Part shown: positions 59,765 to 64,000 of the stretch, piece by piece
Layout of the letters: the number at the start of each line of letters is the position of its first letter
How positions within the stretch are numbered: position 1 is the stretch's first letter
NCBI RefSeq assembly: GCF_000698145.1
Contig: NZ_BAXB01000002.1
Span: forward strand, 310,001-374,000
Direction of reading: 5' to 3'
Length of the DNA: 64,000 bases
DNA from: Geomicrobium sp. JCM 19039
GTDB lineage: Bacteria > Bacillota > Bacilli > Bacillales > Marinococcaceae
The notes under the pieces: generated by a model
Told to the model about the DNA's origin: nothing
The model's input: the letters and a program-made list of their open reading frames with translations, nothing else
Database searches by the model: none
Position numbers and translations under genes: made by a program

Positions 59765-60172
59765 CTACCCTTCCTCTTTCTGCATCACTTCACGAAATGT
59801 AAAGCGACCGTCTTTCATGCCATTAATTAATATTTCTGCAGTTCCCATGTTCGTCGCAATTGGCACTTGATGAACATCGCACAATCGAATGAGCGCTGCA
59901 ATATCTGGCTCGTGAGGTTGTGCAGTTAGTGGATCGCGAAAAAAAAGCACCAAGTCCAATCCATTCGTTGCCACACGTGCACCGAGTTGTTGGTCACCAC
60001 CGAGGGGACCTGATAAATATCGCTGTATGGAAAGACCTGTTTCATCGGTAATTCTCATTCCCGTCGTTCCTGTAGCAAACAACACATGCTCTTTTAAAAT
60101 GTGTTTGTACGCAATGGCAAAGTCAACCAAATCGTCTTTTTTCTTATCATGGGCAATGAGTGCAATGTTCAT
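59765..60172 (-). CDS. mgsA: Methylglyoxal synthase
   Basis: Converts dihydroxyacetone phosphate to methylglyoxal; 135 residues. [50 protein letters not shown] (catalytic Asp), and [18 protein letters not shown] at 60172, 17 bases after dapB. Confidence 0.95.
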   Translation of the reverse strand: MNIALIAHDKKKDDLVDFAIAYKHILKEHVLFATGTTGMRITDETGLSIQRYLSGPLGGDQQLGARVATNGLDLVLFFRDPLTAQPHEPDIAALIRLCDVHQVPIATNMGTAEILINGMKDGRFTFREVMQKEEG

Positions 60173-60189
60173 GAGTACATCTCCCTCAA

Positions 60190-60972
60190 CTAGTCAATGA
60201 TTTGTTCCAAACCGTAAATCAATGTTTTTGCCGACATAACCGTCTCGACTGCCAGTTTCACACCTGGCATAAACGAATAACGATCGATTGAATCATGACG
60301 CAATGTGAATGTCTCACCATTGCCCCCAAAAATCACTTCTTGATGGGCGACAAGTCCTGGCAGGCGAACGCTGTGAATCGGCATCCCTTGGTACATGCCA
60401 CCTCTTGCTCCGTCTAACGTTTCTTGTTCGTCAGGATGCCCTTGCTTTTTCTCGTTTCTCACTTGGGAGATTAATTCAGCCGTTTTTAACGCCGTTCCTG
60501 AAGGCGCATCAAGTTTTTGATCATGATGACGCTCAATAATCTCGACATCTTCATAAAATTTCGCTGCCATTTGTGAGAACTTCATCATGAGCACCGCTCC
60601 GATCGCGAAGTTCGGGACAATCATCGCCCCCAAGCCTTTTTGTTCCGTTTGCTTACGCAACTCATCAATTTCTTGTTCACTAAAACCTGTCGTCCCAATG
60701 ACAGGACGAATGTTGTATTCGATCGCTTGTTTTAAGTTTTCTTTAGCTGATTCTGGTGTCGTCAAATCAATGAATACATCCGCACGCACATCATCTTTAA
60801 AGCATTCTTCAATGCTTGTATATAAAGGAACTCCTTCTGGGTCAAACCCTGACTCTTCTTTTGATTTTCGGTCTACATACGCCACCGCCTCAAACTCGGC
60901 AGTGTTCGCAATCAATTGCCGCGCAGCACTGCCCATTTTGCCTCGTGGTCCTGCTAGTATAATTTGTATCAT
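60190..60972 (-). CDS. dapB: 4-hydroxy-tetrahydrodipicolinate reductase
   Basis: Second diaminopimelate-specific step, acting on the DapA product; 260 residues, frame intact. [17 protein letters not shown] (NAD(P) site), [68 protein letters not shown] with the substrate-binding His/Lys. Its start overlaps the ypjD stop (ATGA). Confidence 0.96.
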   Translation of the reverse strand: MIQIILAGPRGKMGSAARQLIANTAEFEAVAYVDRKSKEESGFDPEGVPLYTSIEECFKDDVRADVFIDLTTPESAKENLKQAIEYNIRPVIGTTGFSEQEIDELRKQTEQKGLGAMIVPNFAIGAVLMMKFSQMAAKFYEDVEIIERHHDQKLDAPSGTALKTAELISQVRNEKKQGHPDEQETLDGARGGMYQGMPIHSVRLPGLVAHQEVIFGGNGETFTLRHDSIDRYSFMPGVKLAVETVMSAKTLIYGLEQIID

Positions 60973-61313
60973 GTTGATTCCTCACTTTCTTCAATGCGTG
61001 TCCAACGATCTTTATCTCTTGTATTAAATTTGTGCATAATTTCGTCAAAGCTCTCTGACAAATCCACATCTAAAGAGTTTGCAAAACAAATGAGCACAAA
61101 CAATATGTCGCCCATTTCTTCTTCGATTTTCTTGTCGGCTTCTTCATTTTTCTTTGGCTTCTCGCCGTATACGTGATTGATTTCTCTAGAAAGTTCTCCG
61201 ACTTCTTCGGTCATCCGCGCAAGCATCGACAGCGGGGAAAAGTACCCTTCTTTAAACTGCCCAATATAACGATCCACATCTTCTTGCATATCGTTCATCG
61301 TTTTCAACGTCAT
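60969..61313 (-). CDS. ypjD: MazG-superfamily nucleotide pyrophosphohydrolase (YpjD)
   Basis: A 114-residue all-alpha NTP pyrophosphatase. The metal-binding motif is ARMTEEVGELSREINHV plus EEEMGDILFVLICFANSLD, giving EExxE and ExxD. ATG at 61313 with GGGTGA upstream is preferred; the frame is open to 61457 but has no better site. First gene of the long minus-strand block, with promoter sequences in the divergent gap to the YitT gene. Confidence 0.9.
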   Translation of the reverse strand: MTLKTMNDMQEDVDRYIGQFKEGYFSPLSMLARMTEEVGELSREINHVYGEKPKKNEEADKKIEEEMGDILFVLICFANSLDVDLSESFDEIMHKFNTRDKDRWTRIEESEEST

Positions 61314-61350
61314 CGTATCACCCATTCGCATCGTGTAGACTGAAGCAGAT

Positions 61351-61394
61351 TTGCTCCTCGTCTTGTTTTCCACTATAATATGAACGTCTATAAT
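61351..61394 (+). promoter_or_regulatory. Promoter region of the YitT-family gene
   Basis: TTGCTC (61351-61356), 17 bases, TATAAT (61374-61379); a second TATAAT at 61389-61394 has TTTTCC 17 bases upstream. Either could serve. Ribosome site AGGAGG at 61404-61409. Confidence 0.5.
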
Positions 61395-61416
61395 ACCGAA
61401 AGTAGGAGGAAGCTCT

Positions 61417-62289
61417 GTGGCAAACATACTCATACATACAAAGCGGATCTTTTTCATTCTGCTCGGTTGTGCGCTCGTATCATTCGGACTCGTCTATTTT
61501 AACATGGAAAACAGTTTAGCTGATGGGGGATTTACCGGAATTACTCTGATTCTTTATTTCGTGTGGACGATTGACCCTGCCTTATCAAATATTGTACTCA
61601 ACATACCTATGTTTATTTTAGGCTACCGAGTGCTCGGGCGTACCTTGTTCGTTTATACAATTATCGGCACACTCGGCTTGTCATTATTTCTATGGATATT
61701 TCAAGCAGTTCAAGTGATTCAGCTTCCGTTACAAGATGACCTGACGCTCGCCGCATTATTTTCAGGCGTGTTCATTGGAACAGGTCTTGGCATCGTCTTT
61801 CGTTATGGGGGTACAACTGGCGGTGCTGATATTATCGCCAAACTCGGTTTCAAGTATTTCGGATGGAGCATGGGTAGAACACTGTTTATGTTTGATGCAC
61901 TCGTCATTACCGCATCATTAATTTACTTAGACTACCGTCAAGCAATGTACACCCTCGTTGCCGTATTTGTAGCCGCTAGAGTTATTGATTTCATTCAGCA
62001 AGGCGCTTATTCAGGCAAAGCGGCATTTATTATCTCTGAAAATACTGGCGCTGTAGCCGACGCTATTCTCATGGAGATGGAGCGAGGCGCAACGATCTTG
62101 CAAGGAAAAGGCTCATATACCGGCAAAGAAAAGGAAGTTCTTTATTGTGTAATCGCCCGTAATGAAACCGTTCGACTAAAGGCGATCGTCGAAAACGTCG
62201 ATCCCCACGCGTTTATTACCATTTCTAACGTACAAGATGTTGCCGGAGAAGGCTTTACACTCGATGATGAAAAACGACCGTATCAATAA
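61417..62289 (+). CDS. YitT-family membrane protein with DUF2179 domain
   Basis: A 290-residue protein with five or six hydrophobic helices (e.g. IFFILLGCALVSFGLVYFN, LAALFSGVFIGTGLGIVF) and the signatures GGFTGITLILY and FRYGGTTGGADIIA of the YitT family. The C-terminal cytoplasmic DUF2179 part (GAYSGKAAFIISENTG, RGATILQGKGSYTGKEKEV) is intact. Transport role unknown. GTG start with AGGAGG 7 bases upstream. In B. subtilis, ypjC occupies this place next to ypjD. Confidence 0.9.
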   Translation: MANILIHTKRIFFILLGCALVSFGLVYFNMENSLADGGFTGITLILYFVWTIDPALSNIVLNIPMFILGYRVLGRTLFVYTIIGTLGLSLFLWIFQAVQVIQLPLQDDLTLAALFSGVFIGTGLGIVFRYGGTTGGADIIAKLGFKYFGWSMGRTLFMFDALVITASLIYLDYRQAMYTLVAVFVAARVIDFIQQGAYSGKAAFIISENTGAVADAILMEMERGATILQGKGSYTGKEKEVLYCVIARNETVRLKAIVENVDPHAFITISNVQDVAGEGFTLDDEKRPYQ

Positions 62290-63277
62290 CGTTAAAGTTC
62301 ATCTAGATTAGTTGAACGTTAGATCTTCCTAGTTTGCCCTGTTTGTGCTTGACCCTCACTACAGGTTGAAGTTTGCACTCCAGAGTACAAGGGCAACATC
62401 GGTGGCTAAAAATCACCCACCGTGTTTTCTAGACACTCCAGAGTACAACGGCAACATCGGTGGCTAAAAATCACCCACCGTGTTTTCTAGGCACTCCAGA
62501 GTACAACGGCAACATCGGTGGTTCAAAATCACCAACCGCGGAGGACCGGCCGAGCCCTTCGATCTTACGACGAAGGCGATGAAAACTTGGAAAATGAATA
62601 CCCGAAATGGGTTGGACAGGATGTCTCGCATGAGTGAGTTATAAAGAAAGCTACACACTTCTTTTAGTGACCTCGGGCTTTTACTTAGAAAACCCGGAGA
62701 GTCGATAAGGTGGGGGATGCCCATTAGGACGCCTAGTTAGCAAAAGTTTTAGCTCTGCACCTTGCTCAGTGCCTTGCATGAGAGATGGGATCATGTACAT
62801 TTGCAATGCGACATGTTGCTCGAACCCCCGCATAGACTGAATTCGTTCATTTCGGTTAACGAAGATCTTAAATAGTGATGTGCTTTTTTACTGACCTGAG
62901 CAGTTTTTAACACGGATCGGAAAAAATGATTCCAAAAGATCACCGTTTTGGAATCAGATTCACTCATATGTGACTGTTTTGCCTCTTTCTGCTTCCAATC
63001 GATGGTCATCTAGTTCCAAACATCCAATTATGGAATCAGATTCAGCACATTAAAGAAATTGAACGACAATCTAGTTCCAAAGCGATGTTTATGTTCACCA
63101 GATCGAGTCGCATGCCCTGCCCCGCTCGGTATAAACACCATTGGAGGGATTTCGCTACGGGAAAGAGATATGAAGACAGTTTTGTCATAACGGTCGAATC
63201 GTATGAAATCACGATGTAATCTCTCCAACATGGCGTCCAATAATGCCTTCCGTTCATCCTATATCATCCAAACAAAG
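62290..63277. other. Non-coding stretch of about 990 bp with repeats
   Basis: Holds the 58-bp tandem repeat array (62376-62545) and, further on, two copies of TGGAATCAGATTCA (62949-62962 and 63031-63044) and two of ATCTAGTTCCAAA (63008-63020 and 63069-63081). TTCCAAAA/TTTTGGAA arms flank 62930-62954. Open frames here are short, lack ribosome sites and resemble nothing I know. Confidence 0.5.
62376..62545 (+). repeat. Tandem array, nearly three copies of a 58-bp unit with an internal hairpin
   Basis: Units begin at 62376, 62434 and 62492 with CACTCCAGAGTACAA. Copies 1 and 2 differ at few positions; copy 3 degrades after CATCGGTGG. Each unit has CGGTGG / CCACCG arms around AAAAATCA and then GTGTTTTCT, so it looks like a weak terminator. 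No conserved spacers are present, so this is not a CRISPR. Confidence 0.85.
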
Positions 63278-63300
63278 AGCGATCGAGTCGCTTTTTTTTT
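63278..63300 (+). terminator. Terminator-like stem with T9
   Basis: AGCGA / TCGCT arms and nine T, oriented for plus-strand transcripts, although no plus-strand gene lies within 980 bases. Confidence 0.4.
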
Positions 63301-63319
63301 ACTCTGCCTGCACTCACTT

Positions 63320-63727
63320 TTAAGGATGCTCATATGATTCATTTAGCAGCTGAATAAGGTTTTTAGCCATATCCCCTTCCATTGAGTACAATTCTCCTGG
63401 TTCACGATGATTTGAAAACAATACAGACGACTGCTGAACATACACTCGAAATTCCGATCCTCCACCTAGGTCAACCATGTAATCAGGATCGACAATTAAT
63501 AAGACGTCTGCACGTTCTGCTTCCATGTCGTTAATGAGATTTCGAAGCGCAAACGATGTGTCCCGATCGAGGGTAAGGTGAGGCTGATCGTCATTTCCAT
63601 AAATGAAAAATGTCACACCTTTCGCTTCGTACGGAATATCCAGTTCTAACTCTGATTGTTCCTCCTGTGCACAACCTGCCATGAGACTTAACAATATGAG
63701 AACGAATCGAAACTTGGATACGATCAT
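63320..63727 (-). CDS. Lipoprotein of unknown function
   Basis: A 135-residue acidic protein with a lipoprotein signal ending LSLMAGC. The mature part has mixed strands and helices and conserved-looking VDLGGGSEFRVYVQQ. No family recognised. ATG at 63727 is chosen because GAGGGG lies 8 bases upstream; a GTG two codons earlier is too close. Confidence 0.65.
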   Translation of the reverse strand: MIVSKFRFVLILLSLMAGCAQEEQSELELDIPYEAKGVTFFIYGNDDQPHLTLDRDTSFALRNLINDMEAERADVLLIVDPDYMVDLGGGSEFRVYVQQSSVLFSNHREPGELYSMEGDMAKNLIQLLNESYEHP

Positions 63728-63879
63728 CTGCACAGCCCCTCACTTTCGCTACCCTCTCATACACATCGCGTACAACGTATTATAGTCTTTGAACATTCGT
63801 CCTTTCCCGAAAACAAAGGATAATAAAAGACCTGGAAGTAGCAACCCGTGTGCTTGATCTCAACGACATGAGAGCGAAC

Positions 63880-63935
63880 GGGTCACATCTGTAGCTAAAA
63901 ATCACCACCGTGTTTTCTAGGCACTCCAGACTATA
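63880..63935 (+). repeat. Separate diverged copy of the 58-bp repeat
   Basis: TAGCTAAAAATCACC, ACCGTGTTTTCTAGGCACTC and CCAGA repeat the array at 62376-62545. CACTCCAGAGCAT recurs at the very end of the window (63988-64000), so another unit may start there. Confidence 0.65.
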
Positions 63936-64000
63936 TGGCGATATCACCTCTCACTGCGCTGCGGTTGTGCTCGCTGTGGCAACCCTACACTCCAGAGCAT

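Noticed and set aside
62376-62545. Possible CRISPR array
   Set aside because: The 58-bp units are contiguous with no variable spacers and no cas genes nearby.
1-64000. tRNA or rRNA genes
   Set aside because: I looked for cloverleaf features such as GGTTCGAATCC and GTTCRANYC boxes and rRNA blocks and saw none; a covariance-model scan would be decisive.

Overview
The window is chromosomal DNA from an endospore-forming member of the Bacillaceae. The evidence is bacillithiol synthesis (bshA), RacA, KapB, DnaD, RecU, DynA, an EndoA-type toxin pair, a lysine riboswitch and a long block in Bacillus subtilis gene order. An ectoine-hydrolase-like gene, several acidic proteins and the acidic tail on PBP1A suggest a salt- or alkali-tolerant species. 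The genus cannot be fixed from the sequence.

Layout. 0-3.5 kb: 5' end of odhA, then divergently a HAD phosphatase and a YjiH-type membrane protein. 3.7-5.3 kb: an ISL3-family insertion sequence sitting on the T-tract of a terminator. 5.3-9.6 kb: a hypothetical gene, a family IV esterase, the EndoA/EndoAI toxin-antitoxin pair and two lipoproteins. 9.7-11.3 kb: lysine riboswitch, dapA and yidD. 11.4-16.3 kb (minus): a tight four-gene operon encoding a cystathionine-synthase-family enzyme, a short homoserine dehydrogenase, an aldehyde dehydrogenase and a DoeA-like ectoine hydrolase, all touching the aspartate-semialdehyde node that dapA also uses. 16.4-24.1 kb: kapB, an aromatic-acid-exporter-type membrane protein and the two glutamate synthase genes. 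24.4-29.5 kb: TelA-like gene with an unknown partner, an MBL-fold hydrolase and a DUF2777-like gene, separated by about 1 kb of non-coding DNA with a long palindrome. 29.5-35.8 kb (minus): ydbT, ydbS, a small acidic protein, a CvfC/YpgR-like HEAT protein, two thioredoxin-fold proteins, a DUF3891 gene and ilvA. 36-43 kb: small membrane protein, phasin-like protein and UbiB-family kinase (plus); yppE, racA and a RemA-like gene (minus); recU and ponA (plus). 43.8-61.3 kb (minus): dynA, nth, dnaD, asnS, ypmB, a deaminase, dinG, panC, panB, birA, cca, bshA, mgsA, dapB, ypjD. This is the B. subtilis order, but bshB1, panD, ypmA, aspB and ypoC are absent and dynA and the deaminase occupy two of the gaps. 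61.4-64 kb: a YitT-family protein, an array of 58-bp repeats and a lipoprotein.

How the genes work together. Aspartate semialdehyde links dapA and dapB (lysine and cell wall), hom and the PLP enzyme (homoserine and methionine) and possibly ectoine catabolism. GltB/GltD supply glutamate. PonA, RecU, RacA, DynA, DnaD, Nth and DinG form a cell-envelope and chromosome-maintenance group. PanB/PanC, BirA, BshA and MgsA cover cofactor, thiol and glycolytic-bypass chemistry.

Caveat that affects the whole annotation. About 30 single frame breaks interrupt some 24 otherwise well conserved genes, including usually essential ones (dapA, birA). Where the missing base can be deduced it is mostly one base lost from a short homopolymer. 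I therefore read these as probable sequencing indels, annotate each gene across its full span and give the approximate position of every break.
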